A stretch of 64,000 bases of DNA from Methyloversatilis universalis EHg5. Its GTDB lineage: Bacteria; Pseudomonadota; Gammaproteobacteria; Burkholderiales; Rhodocyclaceae. The translations under genes and the position numbers were made by a program. A model generated the notes under the pieces. That model searched no databases. It had not been told where the DNA came from and worked only from the letters and a program-made list of their open reading frames with translations. The stretch spans positions 2,082,557-2,146,556 of the forward strand of contig NZ_KB900539.1 of NCBI RefSeq assembly GCF_000378945.1, read 5' to 3'. Positions 1-8,591 of the stretch are shown here, piece after piece (the first letter of the stretch is position 1; every line of letters starts with the position of its first letter).

Positions 1-672
1 CGGCACGACGCGGGCCTGATCGCCCGCTATCTCGCCCACGAAGGGGCGCGTCTGCGCCCGTTCTTGCTGCCGCCCCGTGCGGTGACCGAACTGCGCGCCC
101 TGCTGCGCCGTCGCGCCACCCTGGTGCGTTGCCTGGGCCGCATGCGTCAGAGCATGGAGGAGCTGCCCGGCTTCGCTCGCCAGGTGCGGGCCGTTACCGA
201 GCGGATCCAGGCGCTGATCAAACGGCTAGAACAGCGCATCGCCGCGCTGATCGGCACCAGCGGCTGGGAGGACCCGTACCGGCGCATCCTCAAGGTCGAA
301 GGCATCGGCGCACTCACCGCCGCCGGCCTGTGCGCCACGTTTCACCGCGCCCCATTCGGCCGGGCCGATGCCTTCATCGCCTTCCTCGGCCTGGATGTGA
401 CCGTACGCCAATCGGGCACCCAGCGCGCACGCGGGGTGCTCAGCAAGAAGGGCGACGCCGAGATGCGCCGCCTGCTCTACAACGCCGCCATGGCCGCCAG
501 CCGATCCAGTACGTGGCAGCCGTTCTATCAGCGCATGCTCCAGCGCGGATTCAGCCGCACGCAGGCGCTGGTCGCACTGGCCAGAAAGCTCGCAAGGGTC
601 GCCTTCTCGCTAATGAAGAACGCCTCCGACTACGTCCCTCAACAACACGAAAACGCTTGCGCTCGAACATAG
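1..672 (+). mobile_element. IS110-family transposase, 3' part (cut by window edge)
   Basis: The reading frame is open from base 1 and ends at 672, giving 223 visible C-terminal residues, so the gene starts left of the window. The visible part holds a helical linker rich in Arg/Leu. It is followed by the Transposase_20 (IS116/IS110/IS902) domain, with VEGIGALTA, FLGLDVTVRQSG and the RGVLSKKGDAEMRRLLYNAA stretch typical of the family. IS110 enzymes combine an N-terminal DEDD RuvC-like domain (mostly outside the window) with this C-terminal Ser-containing domain and are guided by a bridge RNA in the element's non-coding end. No terminal inverted repeat is obvious after the stop, which fits IS110 proper. 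The 3' boundary of the element cannot be fixed from here. Confidence 0.9.
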
Positions 673-712
673 AATCTCCCACAGGAATCTGCACAGGTCG
701 GGGCGCGCTGTT

Positions 713-801
713 GTGGGAGCGGCTCCCCCGCCGCGATGGGGCCTGTGCCCGGCACCATCTCCTGAACAGCCGCCGCAATCGCGGCGAGGCGCCGCTCCCA
801 C
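713..801. repeat. REP-like inverted pair (REPIN) after the IS110 gene
   Basis: Two copies of a roughly 24-base GC-rich element face each other. The left copy (713-737) begins GTGGGAGCGGC and ends CCGCCGCGAT. The right copy (778-801) is its near-perfect reverse complement. About 40 bases lie between them. This layout of two inverted REPs around a short spacer matches the REPIN class seen in many proteobacteria. It lies between the transposase stop and the 3' end of phaG, a usual place for REPs. Confidence 0.6.
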
Positions 802-826
802 GGAAGCTGCAAAAAGGCAGCGGCCC

Positions 827-1156
827 TCAGTCCCGCTTCGGATGCCCCGCCTTGGACGGCAGCTTCAGGTGCAGCGCGGCCTTGGCCAGCAGGTTGGCCG
901 ACACCGGCGCGGTGATGAAGATGAACAGCGTGATCAGCAGTTCATGGATGGCCAGACGGCCGGTGGCGGCGCTGTACAGCATGCTGGCCAGCAGCACGCC
1001 GCCCACGCCCAGCGTGCTGGCCTTGGTCGGCGCGTGCAGACGCTGGAAGAAGTCGCGGAAGCGCAACATGCCGAGCGCGCCCACCAGCAGGAAGAAGGCG
1101 CCGATCAGCAGCAGCAGCGCCACCAGCCCGTCGATCCACGGATTCAGTTCAGTCAT
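827..1156 (-). CDS. phaG: Cation/proton antiporter subunit G (PhaG/MnhG)
   Basis: A 109-residue small membrane protein of the MnhG/PhaG family, the last subunit of the multi-gene CPA3 (Mrp/Pha) Na+ or K+/H+ antiporter. Three hydrophobic helices are visible: VALLLLIGAFFLLVGALGML, the segment after GVGGVLLASML, and the third around LLITLFIFITAPVSANLLA. The P-V-S/T-A-N/H-x-L/I motif in the last helix is diagnostic. The gene is the most promoter-distal of the operon and begins 10 bases after phaF. The tail after the third helix is short and basic. G subunits are required for assembly of the complex in related systems. Its length is normal for the family. Confidence 0.93.
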   Translation of the reverse strand: MTELNPWIDGLVALLLLIGAFFLLVGALGMLRFRDFFQRLHAPTKASTLGVGGVLLASMLYSAATGRLAIHELLITLFIFITAPVSANLLAKAALHLKLPSKAGHPKRD

Positions 1157-1166
1157 CGCGGCCCCT

Positions 1167-1436
1167 TCACTCGATCACGTCGCCGCGCGTCAGGTAGCGC
1201 GCCAGCGCCACGGTCGCGACGAAACCCAGCATGGCGACGATGAGCGCCGCCTCGAACAGCAGTTCGCTGCCCTGGCGCATGCCCAGCACGATCACCAGCG
1301 CCACCACATTCACGTACAGCGTATCGAGCGCCAGGATGCGGTCGGCGATCTCGGGGCCGTGCAGCACCCGCCAGCCGCAGGCCAGCATGGCCATCACCAG
1401 CGCGCCGAAGGCGAGATCAAGCGCCAGATCGGTCAT
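1167..1436 (-). CDS. phaF: Cation/proton antiporter subunit F (PhaF/MnhF)
   Basis: An 89-residue protein with three transmembrane helices, matching the MnhF/PhaF family in length and pattern. The sequence GPEIADRILALDTLYVNVVA carries the family's conserved D-R-x-x-A-x-D segment. The start at 1436 is chosen because it overlaps the phaE stop by four bases (ATGA), like the other junctions in this operon. An in-frame longer reading upstream is antisense-like, low-complexity protein and was not used. The product is a component of the CPA3 antiporter complex in the inner membrane. Its individual role is not defined beyond being needed for activity in homologous systems. Confidence 0.92.
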   Translation of the reverse strand: MTDLALDLAFGALVMAMLACGWRVLHGPEIADRILALDTLYVNVVALVIVLGMRQGSELLFEAALIVAMLGFVATVALARYLTRGDVIE

Positions 1437-1942
1437 CCGAAAATCTCCCTCAGCGGTGCCTCGTAACGCGCCTTCATGTCGCGGGCCGCGGCCTCCGGGT
1501 CGCTGCAGTCCAGCGCATGCACCAGGATTTCCCGGCGCGCCTCGTCGATGACGCAGGACACCGTGCCCGGCGTCATCGTGATGATGGAGGCGAACAGTGC
1601 AATGCCGTTCGGGTGGGTGATGTCCAGCGGCACCGGCACCCAGGCCGGCTGCGGCGTGCGGGTCGGACTCAGCACCAGCTTCGCCACCGTGATGTTGGAC
1701 TGCACGATGTCCCACAGCACGATGGCGGTGAGCCTGAGCGCCGGGCCGGCCGCGCGCAGCCGGAAGCCGTCGCCGATGAAACCGGCGACCATGCGCGGAA
1801 TGACCAGCGCCAGCAGCGCGGCCGCGATCAGGTTTCCGGCATCGACCGACTGCTGCAGCATGAGCCAGCCGGCCGCCAGCAGCGCCGACATGACCGGGTG
1901 CGCCAGCCAGCGGCGGGCGGCGGGGGCGCGCTGATCGCTCAT
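1433..1942 (-). CDS. phaE: Cation/proton antiporter subunit E (PhaE/MnhE)
   Basis: A 169-residue MnhE/PhaE-family subunit. It has N-terminal hydrophobic helices (HPVMSALLAAGWLML and LIAAALLALVIP) followed by the soluble domain typical of the family, containing SNITVAKLVL and the TPGTVSC motif (T-x-T-P-G-T). MnhE subunits form a membrane-anchored ferredoxin-like-fold component of the complex. The gene overlaps phaD upstream and phaF downstream by four bases each, so translation is probably coupled through the operon. The length is usual. Confidence 0.92.
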   Translation of the reverse strand: MSDQRAPAARRWLAHPVMSALLAAGWLMLQQSVDAGNLIAAALLALVIPRMVAGFIGDGFRLRAAGPALRLTAIVLWDIVQSNITVAKLVLSPTRTPQPAWVPVPLDITHPNGIALFASIITMTPGTVSCVIDEARREILVHALDCSDPEAAARDMKARYEAPLREIFG

Positions 1943-3549
1943 GGCCTGCCCTCCCCGTCCGGTGCCGGAAACCGATACGGCCGCGTGGTGATCACGCCTT
2001 CGACGCCGAGCACCGCCTGCACATAGCTGCGGCGGTCCGCCAGCTGGGCTGCGGCGGCATCGGTGTAGCGGGTCAGCGGGCCGGCCAGCACGCTCATCAG
2101 TACGCCGGCGCCGAGCAGCGCCACCGGTGCGGCGAGCAGGCGCAGGCTGGCGCCGGCCGGCGTGCCGCTGCCAGCCAGTTCAGGGCGTTCGCTCCAGAAC
2201 AGCACGCTGCCCGCGCGCGCCAGCCCGAGCAGGGTCAGGAAGCCCACGGTCAGCACCACCGCCCACACCCAGGGCTGCGACGCGATGCCGCTGGAGGCCT
2301 GCAGCACCATGAGCTTGCCGATGAAGCCGGGCAGCGGCGGCAGGCCGGCGGCCGACGCGGCGGCCAGCAGCATGAGCAGGCCGAGCAGCGCCGGCTGCGC
2401 CAGCGGCGGGCCAGGTTCGATGCGGTCGGCCGCGTCGCCGCGCTGCGCGGCCAGCAGTTCGGCCAGCAGGAAGAGCGCGGCCACCACCAGCGTGCTGTGC
2501 ACCATGTAATAGAGCGCGGCCGACAGCCCGGCCGGGCTGAACAGCCCGACACCGGCCAGCACGGTGCCGACCGACGCCACGGTCAGCCAGGCCACCAGCC
2601 GCGGCAGGGTGCGGGCAGACAGCACGCCGCACACCGCGAGCAGACCGGTCGCCAGCCCGAGCGGCAGCAGCCAGGGGCCGGCCACCAGCGCCGAGGCACC
2701 GGCGTCCGCGCCGAAAATGACCGCATGCACCCGCACGATGCTGTACACGCCCACCTTGGTCATGATGGCGAACAGCGCCGCCACCGGCGCGCTGGCCGCG
2801 GCATAGGTGGCAGGCAGCCACAGGTGCAGCGGCAGCAGCGCCGCCTTCACGCCGAACACCACGAGCAGCAGCAGCGCGGCCGCCTTCAGCACCACCGCGC
2901 CGTCGCCCTCGACCAGCGGCACCCGCTGCGCCAGATCGGCCATGTTCAGCGTGCCGGCGTTGGCGTAGATCAGCGACACGCCGATCAGGAACAGCGCCGA
3001 CGCCGCCAGATTGATCGCCACGTACTGCAGGCCGACCTTGAAGCGCTCCCTGCCCTGCCCGTGTATCAGCATCACGTAGGAGGCGATCAGCAGCACCTCG
3101 AAGAACACGAACAGATTGAACAGGTCGCCGGTGACGAAGGCGCCGTTCAGGCCCATCAGCTGGAACTGGAACAGCGCATGGAAATGCCGGCCACGGGTGT
3201 CCCAGCCGCCGCCGGCGTACCACAGCACCGGCAGCGCCACCGCCTGGGTGAGCACCAGCATCATCGCCGACAGCCGGTCCACCACCAGCACGATGCCGAA
3301 GGGCGCCGGCCAGTCTCCGACGCGGTACACCCGCAGCGCGCCGCTGTCCGCCTCCAGCGCCAGCTTGAGCGCGAACATGAGGCCGAGCGCGACCGACATC
3401 AGCGCGATGCGCCGCAGCCGCGGCAGCGCCTCGGCGCGATCGCCGATCAGCAGCATGAGCACCGCGGTCAGACTGGGCAGCAGCACCGGCAGCACCGCGA
3501 GGTGCTGGCGGAACATCTGCATCATCACGTCGGCGAAGGTGGCGCTCAT
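1939..3549 (-). CDS. phaD: Cation/proton antiporter subunit D (PhaD/MnhD), NuoN/NuoM-like
   Basis: A 536-residue polytopic membrane protein of the proton-conducting complex-I-like transporter family (Proton_antipo_M). About 14 helices are predicted. The conserved first-half sequence includes FFEVLLIASY, where the E sits in the proton path, and GVKAALLPLHLWLPATY, the Lys-helix followed by the H-x-W-L-P motif shared with NuoL/M/N. APVAALFAIMTKVGVY is also typical. The subunit is homologous to respiratory complex I antiporter subunits and pairs with PhaA. It overlaps phaC and phaE by four bases each. Confidence 0.95.
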   Translation of the reverse strand: MSATFADVMMQMFRQHLAVLPVLLPSLTAVLMLLIGDRAEALPRLRRIALMSVALGLMFALKLALEADSGALRVYRVGDWPAPFGIVLVVDRLSAMMLVLTQAVALPVLWYAGGGWDTRGRHFHALFQFQLMGLNGAFVTGDLFNLFVFFEVLLIASYVMLIHGQGRERFKVGLQYVAINLAASALFLIGVSLIYANAGTLNMADLAQRVPLVEGDGAVVLKAAALLLLVVFGVKAALLPLHLWLPATYAAASAPVAALFAIMTKVGVYSIVRVHAVIFGADAGASALVAGPWLLPLGLATGLLAVCGVLSARTLPRLVAWLTVASVGTVLAGVGLFSPAGLSAALYYMVHSTLVVAALFLLAELLAAQRGDAADRIEPGPPLAQPALLGLLMLLAAASAAGLPPLPGFIGKLMVLQASSGIASQPWVWAVVLTVGFLTLLGLARAGSVLFWSERPELAGSGTPAGASLRLLAAPVALLGAGVLMSVLAGPLTRYTDAAAAQLADRRSYVQAVLGVEGVITTRPYRFPAPDGEGRP

Positions 3550-3917
3550 GCGCCGCCCTCCGGCCGTTCGCCGGGCTCGCGCCCGTCCACGTGATCGGTG
3601 CCGGATTCAGCCCGGCTGCGCAGCGCCAGTTCGATCACGAAACCGGTGGTGGCGAAGCCGATCACGATGGCGGTGAGTACCAGCGCCTGCGGCAGCGGGT
3701 CAGCCTGCACCGCGCCCTGCCCCAGTATCGGCGGCGCACCGCTCCACAGTCGGCCCATCACGAAAATGAAAATGTTCACCGCATAGCCCAGCAGCGTGAG
3801 GCCCAGCACCACCGGAAAGCTGCGGCTGCGCAGCATCAGATAGACGCCGCAGGCGGTCACCCAGCCGATGCCGGTCGCCACCAGGAATTCCATGCTGATG
3901 TTGGCGAGCAGACTCAT
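3546..3917 (-). CDS. phaC: Cation/proton antiporter subunit C (PhaC/MnhC), NuoK-like
   Basis: A 123-residue NuoK-like subunit with three hydrophobic helices. LVATGIGWVTACGVYLML and the following LRSRSFPVVLGLTLLGYAVNIFIF carry the conserved G-x-Y-L-x-L and the N in helix 2. The third segment has D-P-L-P-Q-A-L-V-L-T-A-I-V-I, the family's hallmark DPLPQALVLTAIVI. The C-terminal tail is charged. The gene overlaps phaAB and phaD by four bases each. It is an inner-membrane structural and proton-path component of the antiporter. Confidence 0.94.
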   Translation of the reverse strand: MSLLANISMEFLVATGIGWVTACGVYLMLRSRSFPVVLGLTLLGYAVNIFIFVMGRLWSGAPPILGQGAVQADPLPQALVLTAIVIGFATTGFVIELALRSRAESGTDHVDGREPGERPEGGA

Positions 3918-6730
3918 GCGTGATCTTCCTTGCTGGCCGCGCCCAGCACCGACAGCGTGAGCAGCGTGGCGCCGACCACCGTGATGTACACACCCAGATC
4001 GAAGGCCGCCGCGCTGGCCAGTGGCAGTTCGCCCACCACCGGCAGCGCCGGGTGGCCGTGCGCGCTGGTCAGGAAGGGCCGGCCGAACCAGAAGGCGCCG
4101 ATGCCGGTGAGCCCGGCGATGCCCAGACCGGTACCGATCCAGCGGGTGAAGCGGCGGCCGGCCGCGCCGTGCAGCAGGCTTTCGGCGCGCGCCTGACCGA
4201 GCGCCATGTACTGCATCACCAGCGCGACCGAAGTCATCAGGCCGGCGATGAAGCCGCCGCCCGGCATATTGTGGCCGCGCCAGTAGATGTAGGCCGAGGC
4301 GAGCAGCGCCAGCGGCAGCACCACGCGCGCCGCCACCCGCAGCAGCAGCGGCTGCTGTTCGAAGGCCCAGGCGCGGCCGTCGGCGTCCGCCGCCGGCCGG
4401 CGGGTGCGGAAGCCGTCGAGCAGCGCCAGTGCGCCGAGGCCGGCGATGCCCAGCACGGTGATTTCGCCGAAGGTGTCATAGCCGCGGAAATCGACCAGGA
4501 TCACGTTCACCACATTGTTGCCGCCGCCTTCGGTCAGCGAGCGCTCGAGGAAGAACCACGAGATCGAGTCGTGATTCCGCGTGAGCATCAGCCAGGTCAG
4601 CCCGGCCACGCCGCCGCCGGCCACCAGCGCCAGCAGCGCGTCGCGGCCACGCCGCAGCGCGGTCGATTCACGCGGCGTGTGCTGCGGCAGCAGTGCCAGC
4701 CCCATCAGCATGAGCACGGTGGACACCACTTCGACCGACAGCTGGGTGAGCGCCAGATCCGGCGCCGACAGGCCGACGAAGGTGAGCGCGGTGATGAGGC
4801 CGACGATGCCCACCAGCACCAGCGCGCGGAAGCGCTGATGATGGGTGGCCGCGATCACGGTGGCGGTGATGAGCAGCAGCGCCCACAGCGCCAGCGCGAG
4901 CGACGTGGCCGGCATCAGCGCGCGGTCGCCGGCGGTGGGCAGTGCCTCCGCCTGCCAGAACGGCGCCGCGGCCAGCAGCACCGCGAACGCCACCATGATG
5001 AGCAGCGAACGCTGCAGCGAGCCGTTCTCGGTGGCGGCGGTGACGCGGCCGGCGAACGCGAACAGCCGGTCGATCGCGCAGCCGAAAGCCGCCTTGCCGG
5101 ACCATGCGCGCGGCAGGTAACGGTGCAGCGCACCGCCCTTCATCAGTCCGGCATACAGCGCGAAGCCGGCCAGCACCGCCACCGCGCTCATCGCCAGCGG
5201 CGCATTCACGCCATGCCACAGTGCCAGATGGAATTCCGGCGGCGGCCCGCCCAGCGCGGCGTCTGCCGCCAGCCGCACCAGCGGGCCGTAAGTGCTTTCC
5301 GGGAACAGGCCGACCGCCACGCACAGCAGCGCCAGCAACGCGACCGGCGCCAGCATGCCGGCCGGCGGGTCGTGCGGATGGGCGTCTGCCGGCAGGTCAC
5401 GCGTCGGGCCGTTGAAGAAGGTGTCGTGCGCGAAGCGCAGCGAATAGGCCATGGACGACACCGCCGCCAGCAGCGCCACCGCCGGCACGATCCAGCTCAG
5501 GCGGTCGGCGCCGGCGAGTGCTTCGGCGAAATACATTTCCTTGGACAGGAAGCCGTTCAGCGGCGGCAGCCCGCCCATGGCCGCGGCCGCGGTCAGCGCG
5601 AAGGTGGCGGTCCAGGGCATCCAGCCGTACAGGCCGCCGAGCCGGCGCAGGTCGCGGCTGTGACAGGCGTGATCGACGATGCCCGCGCTCATGAACAGCG
5701 CCGCCTTGAAGGTGGCGTGGTTAAGGATGTGAAACACCGCCGCCACCTTGGCCATGGGCGCGTCCAGTCCGATGAGCACGGTGATGAAACCGAGGTGGCT
5801 CACCGTCGAATAGGCGAGCAGCCCTTTCAGGTCGTGACGGAAGAGGGCCACCCAGGCGGCGAAGGTGACGGTGGCCAGACCGAAGCCGGTCACCACCTGT
5901 TCGAACAGCGCGGTGCCGCCCAGCACCGGATACAGCCGCAGCATCAGGAAGATGCCGGCCTTCACCATGGTGGCCGAGTGCAGGTAGGCGGACACCGGTG
6001 TGGGTGCGGCCATCGCCTCCGGCAGCCAGAAATGGAAGGGCAGCTGCGCGCTCTTGGTGAAGCAGCCGGTCAGCACCAGCGCCAGCACCAGCGGGTACAG
6101 CGGGTCGGCGACGATGCGCTCGCGGTGCTGCAGGATTTCGGTCAGTTCATAGCTGCCGGCGATCTGGCCCAGCAGCACGAAGCCGGCCAGCATGATCAGC
6201 CCGCCGCCGCCGGTCACCGCCAGCGCCATGCGCGCGCCGGCCCGTGCGTCCGCCCGGTGCCCCCAGTAGCCGACCAGCAGGAAGGAAGACACGCTGGTGA
6301 GCTCCCAGAACACCACCAGCATGAGCAGGTTGTCCGACAGCACCACGCCCAGCATGGCGGCCATGAACAGCATGAGCAGCGCGTAGAACTTGCCCGCCGG
6401 ATCTTCGCTGCCCAGATAGTGATGGGCGTACAGCACGATGAGCGCGCCGATGCCGGTGATGAGCAGGCCGAACATCAGCGCCAGGCCGTCGAGCCGCCAG
6501 CCGATGTTCAGGCCCAGCTGCGGCAGCCATTCGAAACCGGCTGCCGGCACCTCGCCCGCGAACACCGCCGGCGCCATGCGCAGCAGCAGCGCGAGTGCGG
6601 CCAGCGTCACGCCACCGGCCGCCAGCGCGGTGAGCAGGCGGCGCGCCGGCGTATTGCCGCGCCCGATCAGGGCACAGGCGGCGGTTCCGGCCAGCAGCGG
6701 GAGCAGTACGACGGTGGCGAGAAGATTCAT
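3914..6730 (-). CDS. phaAB: Fused cation/proton antiporter subunits A and B (PhaAB)
   Basis: A 938-residue protein joining PhaA/MnhA and PhaB/MnhB in one chain, as in the Pha1-type system of rhizobia and in many proteobacteria. The first part (about residues 1-500) is NuoL-like: FWELTSVSSFLLVG, TKSAQLPFHFWLPEAMAAPTPVSAYLHSATMVKAG and the long helical bundle. A middle segment (about 600-740) corresponds to the MnhA C-terminal/DUF4040 region. The last 140 residues form the MnhB domain with RGHNMPGGGFIAGL. The start at 6730 (MNLLATVV) was preferred over an upstream in-frame extension that lacks hydrophobic sequence. It is the first gene of the operon. Exported ion (Na+ or K+) cannot be told from sequence. 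Confidence 0.95.
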   Translation of the reverse strand: MNLLATVVLLPLLAGTAACALIGRGNTPARRLLTALAAGGVTLAALALLLRMAPAVFAGEVPAAGFEWLPQLGLNIGWRLDGLALMFGLLITGIGALIVLYAHHYLGSEDPAGKFYALLMLFMAAMLGVVLSDNLLMLVVFWELTSVSSFLLVGYWGHRADARAGARMALAVTGGGGLIMLAGFVLLGQIAGSYELTEILQHRERIVADPLYPLVLALVLTGCFTKSAQLPFHFWLPEAMAAPTPVSAYLHSATMVKAGIFLMLRLYPVLGGTALFEQVVTGFGLATVTFAAWVALFRHDLKGLLAYSTVSHLGFITVLIGLDAPMAKVAAVFHILNHATFKAALFMSAGIVDHACHSRDLRRLGGLYGWMPWTATFALTAAAAMGGLPPLNGFLSKEMYFAEALAGADRLSWIVPAVALLAAVSSMAYSLRFAHDTFFNGPTRDLPADAHPHDPPAGMLAPVALLALLCVAVGLFPESTYGPLVRLAADAALGGPPPEFHLALWHGVNAPLAMSAVAVLAGFALYAGLMKGGALHRYLPRAWSGKAAFGCAIDRLFAFAGRVTAATENGSLQRSLLIMVAFAVLLAAAPFWQAEALPTAGDRALMPATSLALALWALLLITATVIAATHHQRFRALVLVGIVGLITALTFVGLSAPDLALTQLSVEVVSTVLMLMGLALLPQHTPRESTALRRGRDALLALVAGGGVAGLTWLMLTRNHDSISWFFLERSLTEGGGNNVVNVILVDFRGYDTFGEITVLGIAGLGALALLDGFRTRRPAADADGRAWAFEQQPLLLRVAARVVLPLALLASAYIYWRGHNMPGGGFIAGLMTSVALVMQYMALGQARAESLLHGAAGRRFTRWIGTGLGIAGLTGIGAFWFGRPFLTSAHGHPALPVVGELPLASAAAFDLGVYITVVGATLLTLSVLGAASKEDHA

Positions 6731-6897
6731 GCAGACGATGCGGGGGCGGTCGTGCGCGGGAGCGGCGAAGGATACCTGTTTTCGCGCACACGCCCGGCCG
6801 GCCGCCATTTCGGATTTCCGACCTGACCGCCGGTATCGCGTCAGGTTCCCGGCACCGCTCTGCCGCATGACCGGAGCGGGCGGTAACATCACGCCCC

Positions 6898-8124
6898 ATG
6901 AGCGATGAATTTCCTGGCGGCGCAGCGGTGCCCATCCGTCCGATGGACGAAATTTCGGTGCCGGCCGCACTCGACGGCCATGACGGCGTGAACCGCGCCG
7001 ACCGCGCGCGGCTGCAGATCGGTGCCGACACCGACATCGAGGCCATCCGCTGCTTCCTGACCGAATACGACCGCTCGCCCGGCACCCATCGCATCTACCA
7101 GCGCGAATGCGAACGGCTGCTGCTGTGGTCGCTGGTCGAGTGCGGCAAGCCGCTGTCCAGCCTGAACCGGCAGGACTTCGAGGGCTATCTCAACTTCCTG
7201 GTCGACCCGCAGCCGGCGAAGCTGTGGTGCGGCCCCAAGGTGCAGCGGGTGCGCGCCGAGTGGCGCCCCTTCGTCGGCCCGCTGTCGGAATCGGCAGTGC
7301 TCACCGCGATCGCCGCCATCAATTCGCTGATGAGCTATCTGGTCGACGCCGGTTACCTGGCCGGCAACCCGCTCGGGCTGATCCGCCAGCGCCGCCGCAA
7401 GCTGGCCGCGGAAAGCGCCGGCCCGGCTCACGTGATCGCGCAGACCGAAGAGATGCAGAAGGTCGAGCGCTTTCTCGACGCCGAAATGTGGCAGGCGGTC
7501 ACCCGCGCCATCGAAGCCATGCCGCGCGAAGCCGACGGCGAGCGCGACGAGTACGAGCGCGCCCGCTTCATCGCCGCCCTGCTCTACATGCTGGCGCCGC
7601 GCGCCGGCGAGCTGGAATCGCACCGCATGAACAGCTTCCGCGAAGAGCGCGGGCGCTGGTGGTGGCATGTGGTCGGCAAGGGCGGCAAGCAGGCCAAGGT
7701 GCCGGTGGCCGACGACATGGTTCATGCGCTGGTGCGCTACCGCAGGCATCTGGGCCTGCCGGCCATGCCCAAGCGCACCGACCTCACGCCGCTGCTGGTG
7801 TCGCTGAAGGACCGCAGCCCGATCACCTCGCGCCGGCTGAACCAGATCCTGAAAAAGATTTTCTACGCCGCGGCCGAACTGCTGCCGGACGAATCGGAAT
7901 ACAAGAAGGACAAGCTGCGCGCCGCCTCCGCCCACTGGGGTCGCCACACCGGCATCACCGCCAAGCTCGACGCCGGCATGAGCGAACGCTACGTGCAGAA
8001 GGACGCGCGCCACACCGACGCGCGCACCACCCAGCGCTACATCCACGAAGAGGAAGAGCGCTGGCACGACGAGGCGCAGAAGCAGCAGCTGCCGTGGTCC
8101 ACAGAAAGTACGCCCGGCAAGTAA
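6898..8124 (+). CDS. Stand-alone tyrosine recombinase (site-specific integrase family)
   Basis: A 408-residue phage-integrase-family enzyme. An N-terminal SAM-like core-binding domain (about residues 45-165) precedes a catalytic domain (about 185-395). Catalytic residues are visible: Arg235 (APRAGEL), Lys264 in the beta-hairpin KGGKQAKVP, His346 and Arg349 (HWGRH), His372 (ARHTD) and nucleophile Tyr381 (TQRYIH). All five active-site positions are present, so the enzyme should be active. No tRNA, att-like repeat or other mobile gene lies next to it. It starts 167 bases from the divergently transcribed pha operon. It could be a relic of an integrative element or a chromosomal recombinase of unknown site. 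It is not XerC/D, whose length is about 300. Confidence 0.88.
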   Translation: MSDEFPGGAAVPIRPMDEISVPAALDGHDGVNRADRARLQIGADTDIEAIRCFLTEYDRSPGTHRIYQRECERLLLWSLVECGKPLSSLNRQDFEGYLNFLVDPQPAKLWCGPKVQRVRAEWRPFVGPLSESAVLTAIAAINSLMSYLVDAGYLAGNPLGLIRQRRRKLAAESAGPAHVIAQTEEMQKVERFLDAEMWQAVTRAIEAMPREADGERDEYERARFIAALLYMLAPRAGELESHRMNSFREERGRWWWHVVGKGGKQAKVPVADDMVHALVRYRRHLGLPAMPKRTDLTPLLVSLKDRSPITSRRLNQILKKIFYAAAELLPDESEYKKDKLRAASAHWGRHTGITAKLDAGMSERYVQKDARHTDARTTQRYIHEEEERWHDEAQKQQLPWSTESTPGK

Positions 8125-8247
8125 GGTTCCGCCCCCCTCCCCGGTCAAGTGGGCAGGCGTGCAGAAGACGGTGATCCGGACACCGGCTTTCGCACCCGCC
8201 GCGTTGCCGTGCATCCCGCCCGGCCGCACTCCCCGAGGAGAATTTCG

Positions 8248-8538
8248 ATGTCCACGAACACTTTCGGCGCTTCGATCGCCGCTGCCGCCGCCCTGCTCGC
8301 CCTGTCCGGAACCGTTTTCGCTGCCGACATGCCGGCCGGCAGCAAGGGCGCCGCAGTGGGCGCCGGCGACAAGGTGCATTGCTACGGCCTGCACGCTTGC
8401 AAGGGCAACAGCGACTGCGCCACCGCCGAACACAGCTGCAAGGGCCAGAACGCCTGCAAGGGCCACGGCTTCAAGGCCACCTCGGCCAAGCAGTGTCTGG
8501 ATCAGGGCGGCACCATCGGCGACCTGTCGGCCAAGTAA
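8248..8538 (+). CDS. bufA2: BufA2-type bufferin precursor (Cys-rich periplasmic metallophore)
   Basis: A 96-residue precursor. It has a Sec-type signal peptide (residues 1-25, hydrophobic [11 protein letters not shown], cleavage expected after VFA) and a mature part with six cysteines (45, 51, 57, 64, 70, 83) in the [13 protein letters not shown] and [13 protein letters not shown] repeats. Such C-x5-C-K-G patterns are typical of the BufA2 family. Known bufferins are ribosomally made peptides whose Cys are converted to thiooxazoles or related heterocycles by the MNIO enzyme BufB with BufC, and they sequester copper in the periplasm. A strong ribosome site (GAGGAG, 8235-8240) precedes the ATG. 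bufB and bufC follow directly. Copper specificity here is inferred from the family. Confidence 0.88.
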   Translation: MSTNTFGASIAAAAALLALSGTVFAADMPAGSKGAAVGAGDKVHCYGLHACKGNSDCATAEHSCKGQNACKGHGFKATSAKQCLDQGGTIGDLSAK

Positions 8539-8591
8539 GCTTCGCGCCGACACGCGGCCCGGGCCTGTCCGCGCCGGGCCGCGCACCGCCG

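Noticed and set aside
3920-6826. Very long open frame (968 codons) on the plus strand
   Set aside because: It is the antisense of phaAB. High GC leaves few stop codons. The protein is low-complexity His/Gln/Arg-rich with no family resemblance.
6731-6970. Upstream start for phaAB adding 80 residues
   Set aside because: The extension is Arg/Pro-rich, not hydrophobic, and overlaps the recombinase start; family members begin with the MNLL-like helix.
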